A DNA stretch of 64,000 nt from Nocardia crassostreae (GCF_001613405.1 NZ_BDCH01000025.1:248001-312000); one strand, 5' to 3'. Positions 49,798 through 59,137 are shown, counted from the stretch's first letter. The notes: generated by a model from the letters alone, not told the origin. Program-made: numbers and translations.

Positions 49798-50943
49798 GTG
49801 TCCGAGCGCGATGAAGACGCCAAGCCCGACGATGTCGACGCCGGGTCCGAAGCCCGAACCCTCTCGTCCGTGATTCCGGCCTGGCTGCCGCGGGCCTATC
49901 TGCTGGCGGCGGGCACGGTGGCGGGCATCGTGATTACCTTCTGGGGACTGCAGAAGCTGCAAGGGCTGATCACCGTGCTGGTGGTCTCGCTGTTCCTGGC
50001 CTTCGCCATCGAGCCCGCGGTGAACTGGCTGGCCGCGCGCGGCTGGCGGCGGGGTCCGGCGACCGGGGCGGTCTTCCTGATCGTGCTGGTGGTGTTGATC
50101 GGATTCGTCTGGACCATGGGCGAATTGGTGGTCGATCAGGTGACCTCGCTGGTGCAGAACGCGCCGCAGTACGCCGAGGACGCCGTCAACTGGATCAATT
50201 CGACCTTCCACGCCGATCTGTCCGGCGACGACATCACCAAATGGGCCACCGAGGCCAGTTCCACGCTGGAGTCCTATGTGGTCGGGCTGGCCGGGGATGT
50301 GTGGGGCATCGGCACCACGGCCATCGGGGTGCTCTTCCAGGGGCTGGGCGTCCTTCTGTTCACCTACTACTTCGCCGCCGACGGGCCGCGGTTCCGCAAT
50401 GCCGTGTGCTCGGTGCTGCCGCCCAAGCGGCAGGAACATGTGCTGCGGGCCTGGGATATCGCGGTGGAGAAGACGGGCGGCTATCTGTATTCCCGTGCGC
50501 TGCTCGCCTTGTGCTCGATCATCGCGCATTACGCGGCCATGCGGGTGCTGGATATTCCGTCGGCCTTCGCGCTGGCCTTGTGGGTCGGCGTTGTCTCGCA
50601 GTTCATTCCGACGGTCGGCACCTATCTGGCGGGGGCGCTGCCGGTGCTGGTGGCGCTGGCGCAGAGTCCGCGCACGGCGCTGTGGATTCTCGGGTTCATC
50701 GTGCTGTATCAGCAGTTCGAGAACTATGTGCTGCAGCCGCGGATCACGGCGACCACCCTGGACATGCATCCGGCGGTGGCCTTCGGGGCGGTGCTCGCGG
50801 GTGCGGCGTTGTTCGGCGCGACGGGTGCGCTGCTGGCCATTCCGGTGACGGCCAGCGGGCAGGCGTTCATCGGCGCCTATATTCGGCGATACGAGGTGAC
50901 GGCGCCGACGGATTCCATGAAAACCCAACCGCGACAACGGTAA
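49798..50943 (+). CDS. AI-2E family (PerM-like) transporter
   Basis: About 381 aa from GTG 49798; TTG 49789 would add three codons. Eight or so membrane helices are visible, with VLVVSLFLAFAIEPAVNWLA, the soluble extracytoplasmic loop after LVVDQVTSLVQNAPQYAEDA, and the conserved end PRITATTLDMHPAVAFGAVL. The family exports or transports small solutes; the Na+/H+ or AI-2 role is not established for this branch. Confidence 0.88.
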   Translation: MSERDEDAKPDDVDAGSEARTLSSVIPAWLPRAYLLAAGTVAGIVITFWGLQKLQGLITVLVVSLFLAFAIEPAVNWLAARGWRRGPATGAVFLIVLVVLIGFVWTMGELVVDQVTSLVQNAPQYAEDAVNWINSTFHADLSGDDITKWATEASSTLESYVVGLAGDVWGIGTTAIGVLFQGLGVLLFTYYFAADGPRFRNAVCSVLPPKRQEHVLRAWDIAVEKTGGYLYSRALLALCSIIAHYAAMRVLDIPSAFALALWVGVVSQFIPTVGTYLAGALPVLVALAQSPRTALWILGFIVLYQQFENYVLQPRITATTLDMHPAVAFGAVLAGAALFGATGALLAIPVTASGQAFIGAYIRRYEVTAPTDSMKTQPRQR

Positions 50944-50991
50944 TCGATTGCGGAGCGGTTCCGGCGGTCCTGATTCGAAGTGTCGGGGCGA

Positions 50992-51008
50992 ACACACTGC
51001 GAGTGTGT
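50992..51008. promoter_or_regulatory. Palindrome upstream of the small secreted protein gene
   Basis: ACACACT-GCG-AGTGTGT, 7-bp arms, about 94 bases before ATG 51102. It could be an operator or a short hairpin; context does not decide. Confidence 0.3.
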
Positions 51009-51101
51009 ATCGGCATACGGAACGAAAGGGCCGCGACCAGCACTATTGCTTGCAAGGGAAACACCTCCCGGACGAACAGAAAGCAATAGGAACCGATTCA
51101 C

Positions 51102-51353
51102 ATGTCGAACACCCTGAAGCGCACCCTCGTCGTTCTGGCCGCCGCGGCCTTCGCGCTCCCGGCGGGGGCGGGCATTGCCGCCGCCGACAATCACAACAAT
51201 GACCGCGGCTACCACTACTACTGCGATCGCGACAGCCGCGGGTACGACTGGGACTACTGCTGGAGCCACTACAAGGACGAGTGGAAGCGCGACCACAACG
51301 GCGGCAACGGTTACGGCGGCGGCAACGGCAATGGCGGCGGCAACGGTTACTGA
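51102..51353 (+). CDS. Small secreted Gly/Asn-rich protein
   Basis: 83 aa. The signal peptide is LVVLAAAAFALPAGAGIAAA with likely cleavage before DNHNND. The mature about 55 residues contain two Cys (YHYYCDRDSRGYDWDYCWSH), many Tyr and Asp, and a tail GNGYGGGNGNGGGNGY. One disulfide is possible. No family is recognised. It is found between the AI-2E transporter and a Ser/Thr kinase. Confidence 0.75.
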   Translation: MSNTLKRTLVVLAAAAFALPAGAGIAAADNHNNDRGYHYYCDRDSRGYDWDYCWSHYKDEWKRDHNGGNGYGGGNGNGGGNGY

Positions 51354-51499
51354 GCGCCGGGACAACCCGTGATCAGGCCGACGATGGTCCGCATCACGCC
51401 GCGAACGGCGGTCCGGCGATAGCGCAAACGGCGGCAGCGTAGCCGCCGGTCGCTCGATGGCCGAGCATCCCGCTACCGCCCCGCCTGTTCGCAGACGAT

Positions 51500-51622
51500 T
51501 TACTGCCCGGTCTTCCACGGCGGACCGGGATGCACCTGGTCTCCTTTGTCACCATTGTCCTGATTGCCCGGCTTTGTGCCCTGCTGTTCCTGCGGCTGGT
51601 TACCTTTGTCGCTCGGGTTCAC
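51500..51622 (-). CDS. Short 40-aa polar protein with strong ribosome-binding site
   Basis: Starts at GTG 51622 with a perfect AGGAGG (51628-51633) five bases before it. The peptide is rich in Gln, Asn, Asp, Gly, Lys and Pro (PSDKGNQPQEQQGTKPGN) and ends PWKTGQ. It has no hydrophobic segment and no homologue I recognise. It lies in the 390-bp space between the small secreted protein and the kinase gene. Confidence 0.5.
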   Translation of the reverse strand: MNPSDKGNQPQEQQGTKPGNQDNGDKGDQVHPGPPWKTGQ

Positions 51623-51743
51623 GATTACCTCCTGTATCGAAACAATTTGTGCCGGAAGCTAATCGGCCGTTCGTGACCGAATCGTGAGTGGTCGCGGCGT
51701 ACTGTTGCGTCACGGCGCACTGGTTGCGGGGAGGTGATGCCCG

Positions 51744-53585
51744 ATGCTGCTACAACCTGGAACGATGTTCGCGGGCTACGCCATCGAACGGCAGCTGGGT
51801 GCCGGGGGTATGGGCGTGGTGTATCTGGCGCGGCATCCGCGCCTGGAGCGACTGGTCGCCTTGAAGGTGCTCAACGACGCCTTCGCCAGGGATGGCAAAG
51901 CGCGGGCGCGCTTCGAACGCGAGGCGGCGCTCATCACCGCCCTCGATCATCCGAATATCGTCCCCATCTACGACCGCAATTCCCTCGGCGACGACGTGCT
52001 CTGGATTTCCATGAAGTTCGTCGAGGGCGGCGATGCCGCCGCCCTGCTCGCCCGCGCGGGCGGCCACCTCTCCGCCGAGCAGGCGGTGCGCATGATCTCC
52101 GATGCCGGTCAGGCCCTGGATCACGCCCACGGCTTCGGCGTCGTGCACCGCGATATCAAACCGGCGAACCTCCTGGTGGAAACCGGGATTCGCGGACCGC
52201 TGCGCACCGTGGTCAGCGATTTCGGCATTGCCCGCAGCCTGGAGGACTCCGAAACCGGCTCCCGCGTCAGCGCCACCCTCGCCTACGCCGCCCCCGAACG
52301 CTTCGGCGGCGGACCGGTCGACCATCGCGCCGACATCTACTCCCTCGGCTGCACCCTGTTCAAACTCCTCACCGGCGAACCCCCCTACCCCCGCTCCGAC
52401 GACGCCGCCGTCATAGCCGCCCACCTGCACTCCCCACCCCCGCGCCCCCGCGACTACCGCCCCGACCTCCCGCACGGCCTGGACACGGTCCTCGCCACCG
52501 TCCTCGCCAAACACCCCGCCGACCGCTATCCGGACTGCGCCGCCTTCTCCGCCGCCGCCCGCGCGGCGGTCGACCGCTTCGGCGGAACCGTGGCCAGCCT
52601 CCCGCCCACCACCGCCCCGTCCGAACTCTCCGAAACCCGCGACTCCCCCGTCTGGTTCGGCCACGAAGCCAAAACCTTCCCCGCCCCCGGCGGCCGCCTC
52701 ACCCCGCCCCAACCCTCCCACCCCGATAGTTCCGACCTCCCCTTCCCTCAACCCAGCCGCTCCGCAACACCCGCCTCAGGCCGATCTGCCACACCCACCT
52801 CCGGTCGCCCCGCCACCCCCGCACCCGGCCGCTCCGCCACGCCCGTACCCGGCCAGTTCGGCCATTCGGCGCCCGGCCACCCCATCACCCCCGCACCCGG
52901 CCGGTTCGGCACGCCGGTATCCGGCCGATCCACTGCCCCCACGCCGCTCGGCGAGTCCAGCCCGCTCACGCCGCCCGGCCAGCCCACAATCCAAGCGCCG
53001 TCCGCAGGACGCTCCAGCGCACCGCCGTTGCAGGGCGGTCGCGCTGGCGCACCGCCATCGCAGGGCGGTCGCGGTGGTGCATCGTCGCCGCTGGCCGGTC
53101 ACGCCAGCCCCCCGTCACCGCAGGCGGGTCGAGCGGGCACGCCGCCGTACCCGCTCGGCCCGAGGGGCGAAACCGCCCCTCCCGCAACGCCTCCGGCCAT
53201 CACCCGCCGCAGGCTGCTGATCGGCGGCGCGGCGGCCCTGGCGCTGGGTACGGCCACCGCCACCACGTTTGCGCTCGTCTCCCGCGACGGCAAATCCGAG
53301 GGCGATTCCAGCGGTGGCACCACCACGACGGACACACCCACCGAAATCGCCCTCGGCACACAGATCATGGCCATGGCCTTCAGCCCCGACGCCACTCTGG
53401 CGGTCGGCGGCAAGGACAACACCACCCAGTTCTGGAACGTCCACACCGGCGAGCAAACCTCGGACCCGCTGACCGGCCACACCAATTCGATCCGCTCCGT
53501 CGCCTACACCCCCGACGGCACCCTCCTCGCCACCGGCAGCGCCGACCAGACCATCCGCCTCTGGAACATCGCCGACTACCGCTGA
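51744..53585 (+). CDS. Ser/Thr protein kinase with WD40 repeats (Pkn-type)
   Basis: 613 aa. The kinase domain is residues 1-270: Gly-rich loop RQLGAGGMGVVYLARHPRLE, Lys41 in VALKVL, catalytic loop VVHRDIKPANLL, DFG motif VVSDFGIARS. Residues about 330-480 are Pro/Ser/Gly-rich repeats (PASGRSATPTSGRPATPAPG). A membrane helix (LLIGGAAALALGTATATTFA) follows, then two WD40 repeats (FSPDATLAVGGKDNTTQFWN, LLATGSADQTIRLWNIAD). Only two WD40 repeats remain where seven are usual, so the sensor is short or truncated. It would be a membrane sensor kinase. Confidence 0.93.
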   Translation: MLLQPGTMFAGYAIERQLGAGGMGVVYLARHPRLERLVALKVLNDAFARDGKARARFEREAALITALDHPNIVPIYDRNSLGDDVLWISMKFVEGGDAAALLARAGGHLSAEQAVRMISDAGQALDHAHGFGVVHRDIKPANLLVETGIRGPLRTVVSDFGIARSLEDSETGSRVSATLAYAAPERFGGGPVDHRADIYSLGCTLFKLLTGEPPYPRSDDAAVIAAHLHSPPPRPRDYRPDLPHGLDTVLATVLAKHPADRYPDCAAFSAAARAAVDRFGGTVASLPPTTAPSELSETRDSPVWFGHEAKTFPAPGGRLTPPQPSHPDSSDLPFPQPSRSATPASGRSATPTSGRPATPAPGRSATPVPGQFGHSAPGHPITPAPGRFGTPVSGRSTAPTPLGESSPLTPPGQPTIQAPSAGRSSAPPLQGGRAGAPPSQGGRGGASSPLAGHASPPSPQAGRAGTPPYPLGPRGETAPPATPPAITRRRLLIGGAAALALGTATATTFALVSRDGKSEGDSSGGTTTTDTPTEIALGTQIMAMAFSPDATLAVGGKDNTTQFWNVHTGEQTSDPLTGHTNSIRSVAYTPDGTLLATGSADQTIRLWNIADYR

Positions 53586-53602
53586 CTTCGCGGACGAAAT
53601 AG

Positions 53603-53640
53603 AAACGGCGGCAAGGGATTCGGATCCCGTGCCGCCGTTT
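53603..53640. terminator. Bidirectional terminator between the kinase gene and metE
   Basis: AAACGGCGGCA (53603-53613) pairs with TGCCGCCGTTT (53630-53640), an 11-bp perfect stem with a 16-nt loop, between convergent genes. The arms end in A/T runs that can serve both strands. Confidence 0.7.
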
Positions 53641-53651
53641 GCCATTGGCTG

Positions 53652-55964
53652 CTACTCGGCCTTGGCCGCCGCTTCCGCGCGGCGGCGGACGCGGCGGGCG
53701 GCGGCGACCATATTGCGGAGGGACGGGTCGAGTTGCCAGTGGTGGCGGGTTTTGAGGCCGCCGTCGGGGTTGGCCCACAGGCGTTCCGGGGTGACGGCTT
53801 CGGCTGCGGCGGTGAGGAGTTCGTCGAGTTCGTCGATGTCGGGGATACGGGCGGAGCGGCTTTCGTAGACGCCGGGGCCGACGCCGTGGGTGAGGCCGTG
53901 GCCTTCGGCGCAGTCGTCGGTGAGGGCCTTGAGGACCCATTCGATGGAGCGGGTGGCCACGATGGCGGTCACGTCGCAGTCGAGTTCGTCGATGGCCTGG
54001 ACCACGTCCTCACGGCTGGAATAGCCGATGTGGGTGTGGATCTGGGTTTCGGCCTTCACGCCGGAGGTGGCGAGTTTGAAGGCACCGACCGCCCAGCGCA
54101 GGTACTCGGCACGGCCCGTGACGCGCAGCGGGAGGAGCTCGCGAATGGAGGGCTCGTCCACCTGGATGATGGCGATGCCCGCCTTCTCCAGATCCACCAC
54201 TTCGTCCCGAATGGCAAGCGCCACTTGGTCGGCCGTTTCGTGGAGCGGCTGGTCCTGGCGGACGAAGGAGCGGGCCAGCATGGTGACCGGGCCGGTGACC
54301 ATGCCCTTGACCGGCTTGGCGGTCAGGGACTGGGCGTAGGTGGTCCAGGACACCGACATGGGCTCGGGGCGGGCGACGTCGCCGTAGAGGATCGGCGGTC
54401 GGACGCAGCGGGATCCGTACACCTGCACCCAGCCGAAGTGGGTGGTGGCGAAGCCGTCCAGGAGTTCGGCGAAGTACTGGATCATATCGTTGCGCTCGTG
54501 CTCACCGTGCACGAGCACATCCAGGCCGATGTCCTCCTGCAGGCGGATCGTGGCTTCGATTTCCGCCTCGATGCGCTTGCGGTACTCGTCGTAGGACAGC
54601 CTGCCCTGGCCGAGGTCGGAGCGCGCCTGGCGGGCGGCGACGGTCTGCGGGAAGGATCCCAGGGTGGTGGCGGGGACCAGCGGGAGTTGAAGTCTGGCCT
54701 GCTGCGCGATCTTTCGCGTCTCGTAGGGCTCGCGCTCGCGCATCTGCGGGGTCACGTTGTAGACGCGGTGACGCACGGCGTGCTTCTGCTTGAAATGCAC
54801 CTCGCGCGGCTTCTTGCGCCACTTCTCGTTCGGCCCCTCGGTGAGCGCCTTGGCGAGCGAAACCACTTCCAGGACCTTCTGTTTGGCGAAGGCCAGGCGG
54901 TCGGCGACGTGATCCTCGAGCTCGTATTCGACGAGCAGGTCGTAGGGCACGTGCAGCAGTGTGGCGCCGGTCGACACCACCATGTCGGGGCAGACCTGGG
55001 CGAGCTGATTCAGGTAGTCGAGGGTGATGTAGCGGTCGGCGCGCCACACATTGGTGCCGCTGATGACGCCCGCGTACAGCCGCTTGCGCTTGATGCCCGG
55101 AATCTTGGCCAGATCATCGGGCCGGATGCGGTAGCTGGCCAGATCCAGGCCGATGGCCTCGACATTGCTGCGCGCCAGAATCTCCAGCGCCGCAACGAAA
55201 TCGCCGTACTGCCCGGTGACCAGCATGCGCGGCCGCAGCGGCGCCTTCGACAGCCGCTGATAGGTCTTCTCGAACAGCTCCAGCGTGGACGGCGAACGGT
55301 CACTGGTGAAGCAGGGCTCGTCCAGCTGCACACAGGTCGCGCCGCGCTTGGCGAGAATCTCGAACAGTTCCTCGTACACCGGCAGCAGCTTGTCCAGCAG
55401 CACCAGCTTGTCGAATTCGGTCTCACCCGGCACATGCCCGGTCTTCGACAGCAGCAGCAGTGACAGCGGCCCCATCACCACCGGCCGCAGTTCGATCCCC
55501 GCGGCCTTGGCGCGATCGAACTCGTCCAGCAGCGCCTCGGGATGCAGCGAGAACTCGGTATCGGTATCGAGCTCAGGCTGCCGGTAGTGATACGGCGTAT
55601 TGAAGAACCGCACCAGCTCCAACGGCGGCAGATCCGGCCGCCCGCGCGCCATCAGGAAGTAGAAGTCGAGCGGATGCAGCCCTTCCCGATACGGCTCGAA
55701 CCGCTTCGGCACCGCGCCGAACAGCAGCGCGTTGTCGAGCACATGGTCGTAGAAGGAGAAGGTATTGCCGGGCACCTGCGTGAGGCCCGTGGCGGCCAGC
55801 TCCAGGTACTGGCTTTCTTGAATCTCGCGCCCGACGGCGATGAGGTCGTCGCGCTTCAGCGTGCCGTGCCAGTACGACTCGAGTGCACGCTTGAGTTCCC
55901 GATGCGGTCCGATCCTCGGGTATCCCAGAATGCTGGACCCGAAGCCGTCGCTGACATTGACCAT
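53652..55964 (-). CDS. metE: Cobalamin-independent methionine synthase
   Basis: MetE methylates homocysteine with 5-methyl-THF-polyglutamate without B12. 770 aa. ILGYPRIGPHRELKRALESY is the N-terminal start. The zinc site lies in the C-terminal domain: VLVHGEHERNDMIQYFAELL (His, Cys-equivalent Glu pair), IIQVDEPSIREL, and the conserved end HTHIGYSSREDVVQAIDEL. The upstream leader (55965-56241) has several hairpins but no consensus B12-box. It is full-length. Confidence 0.96.
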   Translation of the reverse strand: MVNVSDGFGSSILGYPRIGPHRELKRALESYWHGTLKRDDLIAVGREIQESQYLELAATGLTQVPGNTFSFYDHVLDNALLFGAVPKRFEPYREGLHPLDFYFLMARGRPDLPPLELVRFFNTPYHYRQPELDTDTEFSLHPEALLDEFDRAKAAGIELRPVVMGPLSLLLLSKTGHVPGETEFDKLVLLDKLLPVYEELFEILAKRGATCVQLDEPCFTSDRSPSTLELFEKTYQRLSKAPLRPRMLVTGQYGDFVAALEILARSNVEAIGLDLASYRIRPDDLAKIPGIKRKRLYAGVISGTNVWRADRYITLDYLNQLAQVCPDMVVSTGATLLHVPYDLLVEYELEDHVADRLAFAKQKVLEVVSLAKALTEGPNEKWRKKPREVHFKQKHAVRHRVYNVTPQMREREPYETRKIAQQARLQLPLVPATTLGSFPQTVAARQARSDLGQGRLSYDEYRKRIEAEIEATIRLQEDIGLDVLVHGEHERNDMIQYFAELLDGFATTHFGWVQVYGSRCVRPPILYGDVARPEPMSVSWTTYAQSLTAKPVKGMVTGPVTMLARSFVRQDQPLHETADQVALAIRDEVVDLEKAGIAIIQVDEPSIRELLPLRVTGRAEYLRWAVGAFKLATSGVKAETQIHTHIGYSSREDVVQAIDELDCDVTAIVATRSIEWVLKALTDDCAEGHGLTHGVGPGVYESRSARIPDIDELDELLTAAAEAVTPERLWANPDGGLKTRHHWQLDPSLRNMVAAARRVRRRAEAAAKAE

Positions 55965-56081
55965 GAGCGGGACGCTCCCTTCCGAGCTACCGGTCCGACT
56001 CGACCTATTTGCAGCTTATGCCCGGTGAAGGTAGACGCCGCCACATGCCCGGCGACGTGCACCTGGGAAAACTAGGGTTTC

Positions 56082-56112
56082 GGCGCTTTCGAAGCGCCAG
56101 GGCCGAAGGCCC
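56082..56112. promoter_or_regulatory. Tandem hairpins in the metE leader
   Basis: GGCGCTT-TCG-AAGCGCC (56082-56098) and GGGCC-GAA-GGCCC (56100-56112) stand side by side, with other paired segments around them. They could be part of a leader structure for metE or the terminator of the upstream 3-hydroxyacyl-CoA dehydrogenase gene. No B12-riboswitch signature is found. Confidence 0.4.
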
Positions 56113-56241
56113 GGCGAGCCCCGGTGCCCTGCGCGACAACTGATCTCGCGAGGGCCGGGTAACTCACCGGGTACGACCAAAATAGGTTCGGCACCCAACC
56201 GCCGGCACGGGTTGCCAACGCCGACGGCTCGCGGCCGCCCG

Positions 56242-57132
56242 CTAGCTACGCGGAGAGGCGGAGGAGCCGTACTGGTAGAAGCCCGTGCCGGTCTTCTTGC
56301 CCAGCAGGCCCGCTTCGACCATGCGCATGAGCAGCGGCGGGGCGGAGTACAGGGGCTCCTTGAACTCGGCGTACATGGAGTCGGCGATGGACTTCACGGT
56401 GTCGAGGCCGACCAGGTCGGTGAGCGCCAGCGGGCCCATGGGGTGGGCACAGCCGAGCACCATGGCCTTGTCGACGTCTTCCTTGGTGGCGAAACCGGAC
56501 TCGACCATGCGGATGGCCGAGAGCAGGTACGGCACCAGCAGCGCGTTGACCACGAAGCCGGAGCGGTCGGCGGAGCGCACGACCTGCTTGCCGAGAATGT
56601 CGGAGGCGAACTGCTCGGCGCGCTTGGTGACCGCGTCGGAGGTCTTGAGCGTGGTGATGAGCTCGACCAGCGGCAGCACCGGCACCGGGTTGAAGAAGTG
56701 CATGCCCACAACCCGCCCCGGGTTGTGGGTGGCCACGGCGATCCTCATGATCGGAATGGAGGAGGTGTTGGAGGCCAGCACCGCATTGGGGTCGGTGACG
56801 ACCTTGTCGAGCTCGGCGAAGATGGCGGTCTTCACTTCCTCGCTCTCCAGCACGGCCTCGACGACCAGCTGGCGATCGGCGAAATCGCCCAGGTCGGAGG
56901 TGAAGCGCAGCCGCCAGGCCGCCTGCTCGCGCTCCCGCTCGGTGATCTTGCCTCTGGACACCCCGCGGTCCAGCGACCGCAGGACGCGCGCCCGGCCGGC
57001 CGCGGCCAGCTCACGGGTCTGTTCGAAGACGAGCACATCGACGTGTGCCCGGGCGCAGACCTCTGCGATGCCCGCGCCCATCTGTCCGGCGCCGATAATG
57101 CCGACGCGCTGAATCTTCTCGCTGCTGCTCAC
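56242..57132 (-). CDS. 3-hydroxybutyryl-CoA dehydrogenase (FadB2-like)
   Basis: 296 aa. VGIIGAGQMGAGIAEVCARA is the NAD-binding motif. NTSSIPIMRIAVATHNPGRV and GMHFFNPVPVLPLVELI hold the catalytic His of the HAD family, with Glu in PLVELI and SGFVVNALLVPYLLSAIRMV the dimer interface. It oxidises short 3-hydroxyacyl-CoA. It lies between metE and isocitrate lyase; separated from the latter by a terminator. Confidence 0.94.
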   Translation of the reverse strand: MSSSEKIQRVGIIGAGQMGAGIAEVCARAHVDVLVFEQTRELAAAGRARVLRSLDRGVSRGKITEREREQAAWRLRFTSDLGDFADRQLVVEAVLESEEVKTAIFAELDKVVTDPNAVLASNTSSIPIMRIAVATHNPGRVVGMHFFNPVPVLPLVELITTLKTSDAVTKRAEQFASDILGKQVVRSADRSGFVVNALLVPYLLSAIRMVESGFATKEDVDKAMVLGCAHPMGPLALTDLVGLDTVKSIADSMYAEFKEPLYSAPPLLMRMVEAGLLGKKTGTGFYQYGSSASPRS

Positions 57133-57285
57133 GTCCCGCTCCTGCTGTGTGTTGGCCGTCGTGGCTATGGGTGAAGGCGTCGGATATTCGGTGCGACCCT
57201 GCGCCTTCGTAAGGTCTTGATTTTCAACGTTATAAGGAAATGCCCTCCCCGCCGGGGCTGTCGACGGGAAGGGCGGATGAACACC

Positions 57286-57313
57286 GTCGAAGGGGACTCG
57301 CGCCCCCTTCGAC
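57286..57313 (-). terminator. Terminator downstream of isocitrate lyase
   Basis: GTCGAAGGGG (57286-57295) and CCCCTTCGAC (57304-57313) form a perfect 10-bp stem around 8 nt, 77 bases past the aceA stop. The rest of 57133-57389 shows no gene. Confidence 0.6.
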
Positions 57314-57389
57314 AGGTTCGAGGGTCCGGGGCGACGGAAGGTGTGATGCGACTACCGCCCCGGATCAGGTCCTCGAAACCGGTTCCAAC

Positions 57390-58679
57390 TCAGTGGAACT
57401 GGCCCTCCTCGGTGGAGCCCTTCAGCGCCGCGGTCGAGGTGTTGGGGTCGACCGTGGTGGCGATGGTGTCGAAGTAGCCGGCGCCGACCTCACGCTGGTG
57501 CTTGACGGCGGTGAAGCCACGCTCGGCGGCGGCCTTGAACTCGCGCTCCTGCAGGTCGACGAAGGCGGTCATGCCCTCGCGGGCGTAGCCGTGCGCCAGG
57601 TCGAACATGCCGTAGTTCAGCGAGTGGAAGCCGGCCAGGGTGATGAACTGGAACTTGAAGCCCATGGCGCCCAGCTCACGCTGGAACTTCGCGATGGTGG
57701 CGTCGTCCAGATGCGCCTTCCAGTTGAAGGACGGCGAGCAGTTGTAGGCCAGCAGCTGGTCCGGGAACTCGCCGCGGACGGCCTCGGCGAACTTGCGGGC
57801 GACCTCGAGGTCCGGCACGCCGGTCTCCATCCAGATGAGGTCGGAGTACGGGGCGTAGGCCTTGGCGCGCGCGATGCAGGGCTCGATGCCGTTCTTCACA
57901 CCGAAGAAGCCCTCGGGGGTACGGGTGCCGTCGAGGAACTCGCGGTCGCGCTCGTCCACATCGGAGGTGATCAGGGTGGCGGCCTCGGCGTCGGTGCGCG
58001 CGATGATGACCGACGGGACACCGGCGACGTCGGCCGCGAGGCGAGCCGAGGTCAGGGTGCGGATGTGCTGCTGGGTGGGGATGAGCACCTTGCCGCCGAG
58101 GTGGCCGCACTTCTTCTCAGAGGCCAGCTGGTCCTCCCAGTGCACACCGGCGGCGCCGACGGCGATCATGGCCTTCTGCAGCTCGTAGGCGTTCAGGGCG
58201 CCACCGAAACCGGCCTCGGCGTCGGCGACGATCGGGGCCAGCCAGTTGGCGACGGAGGTGTCGTTCTCGACCTTGGCGATCTCGTCGGCGCGCAGCAGCG
58301 CGTTGTTGATGCGACGCACGACCGACGGCACCGAGTTGGCCGGGTACAGCGACTGGTCCGGGTAGGTGTGGCCGGACAGGTTGGCGTCACCGGCGACCTG
58401 CCAACCGGACAGGTAGATGGCCTTCAGGCCGGCGCGAACCTGCTGCACGGCCTGGTTGCCGGTGAGGGCGCCCAGGGAGTTGATGTAGTCCTCGTTGTTG
58501 ACCAGATCCCAGAGGATCTCGGCACCACGGCGGGCGAGCGTGTGCTCCTCGACGACGGTGCCCTGCAGCTTCACAACCTGCTCGGCGGTGTAGTTGCGGG
58601 TGATGCCCTTCCAGCGCGGGTTGGTGTCCCAGTCCTGCTGGATCTCCGCAGCGGTCTTCGGGGTGCCGACAGTCGACAT
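57390..58679 (-). CDS. aceA: Isocitrate lyase
   Basis: 429 aa from ATG 58679. It cleaves isocitrate to glyoxylate and succinate in the glyoxylate shunt. WKGITRNYTAEQVVKLQG is the N-terminus, SEKKCGHLGGKVLIPTQQHI the catalytic KKCGH loop, and NCSPSFNWKAHLDDATI the substrate-binding segment. It is the ICL1 type. The 458-bp region upstream has candidate RamB-like sites (AATTTGCAGA, AAATTTGC). Confidence 0.97.
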   Translation of the reverse strand: MSTVGTPKTAAEIQQDWDTNPRWKGITRNYTAEQVVKLQGTVVEEHTLARRGAEILWDLVNNEDYINSLGALTGNQAVQQVRAGLKAIYLSGWQVAGDANLSGHTYPDQSLYPANSVPSVVRRINNALLRADEIAKVENDTSVANWLAPIVADAEAGFGGALNAYELQKAMIAVGAAGVHWEDQLASEKKCGHLGGKVLIPTQQHIRTLTSARLAADVAGVPSVIIARTDAEAATLITSDVDERDREFLDGTRTPEGFFGVKNGIEPCIARAKAYAPYSDLIWMETGVPDLEVARKFAEAVRGEFPDQLLAYNCSPSFNWKAHLDDATIAKFQRELGAMGFKFQFITLAGFHSLNYGMFDLAHGYAREGMTAFVDLQEREFKAAAERGFTAVKHQREVGAGYFDTIATTVDPNTSTAALKGSTEEGQFH

Positions 58680-59137
58680 CTCTGACTCCACTTCTCTGTT
58701 CGGTCTCGGTTGGCCCCGCTCGCCGGACTCTGAAGAATCCGATCTCTGCTGGAGCGGCAATTTGCAGACTTGCTAGGCCCGCGGGGTGTACTTCCACACG
58801 ATGGCACAGGAAAAAATGTGCGCCTACCTGTTGCAAGTGTTAATCCCCGCTAGGTTTCACCTGCTCATTGCTAACTCTGCGAAATTTGCCTGTTAATTGC
58901 AGCGGGGGAATCTACTCGCCGGTAGGCCTGACGTGCAGTTTTGCATAACGCCCGTACTGCTTGGGTGATCGCGGCCACCGGAACCCGACGCGCCGGGAAC
59001 CGACGACTTGTGAGAACCTTCACAGTCGATTGTGATCTTGGTGGGTGTGGGGCAGGCCACCCGGGGTCCGAAACACGGCCTAATCTGATCGCATGTCCAG
59101 GGCTGCCGCGCCGTCACAGCGGTATGAGGAGGAATCC
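58680..59137. promoter_or_regulatory. aceA/lipase intergenic region with RamB-like motifs
   Basis: This 458-bp gap between divergent genes is AT-richer than its surroundings. It contains CAATTTGCAGACTTGC at about 58758-58773 and CTGCGAAATTTGCCTG at about 58877-58892, which resemble RamB operators (TTTGC half-sites). RamB represses isocitrate lyase in corynebacteria and mycobacteria. No gene is seen. Confidence 0.45.

Noticed and set aside
48229..50997. A 922-codon open frame on the minus strand
   Set aside because: Antisense to the Adh and AI-2E genes, with Arg/His/Pro-rich noise and no domain.
50877..51518. Val/Ala-repeat frame on the minus strand
   Set aside because: It arises from the Gly/Asn codon repeats of the small secreted protein on the other strand.
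55965..56241. Cobalamin riboswitch before metE
   Set aside because: The expected B12-box GCCAGGAGACCTGCC and the core order are absent; only generic hairpins were found.
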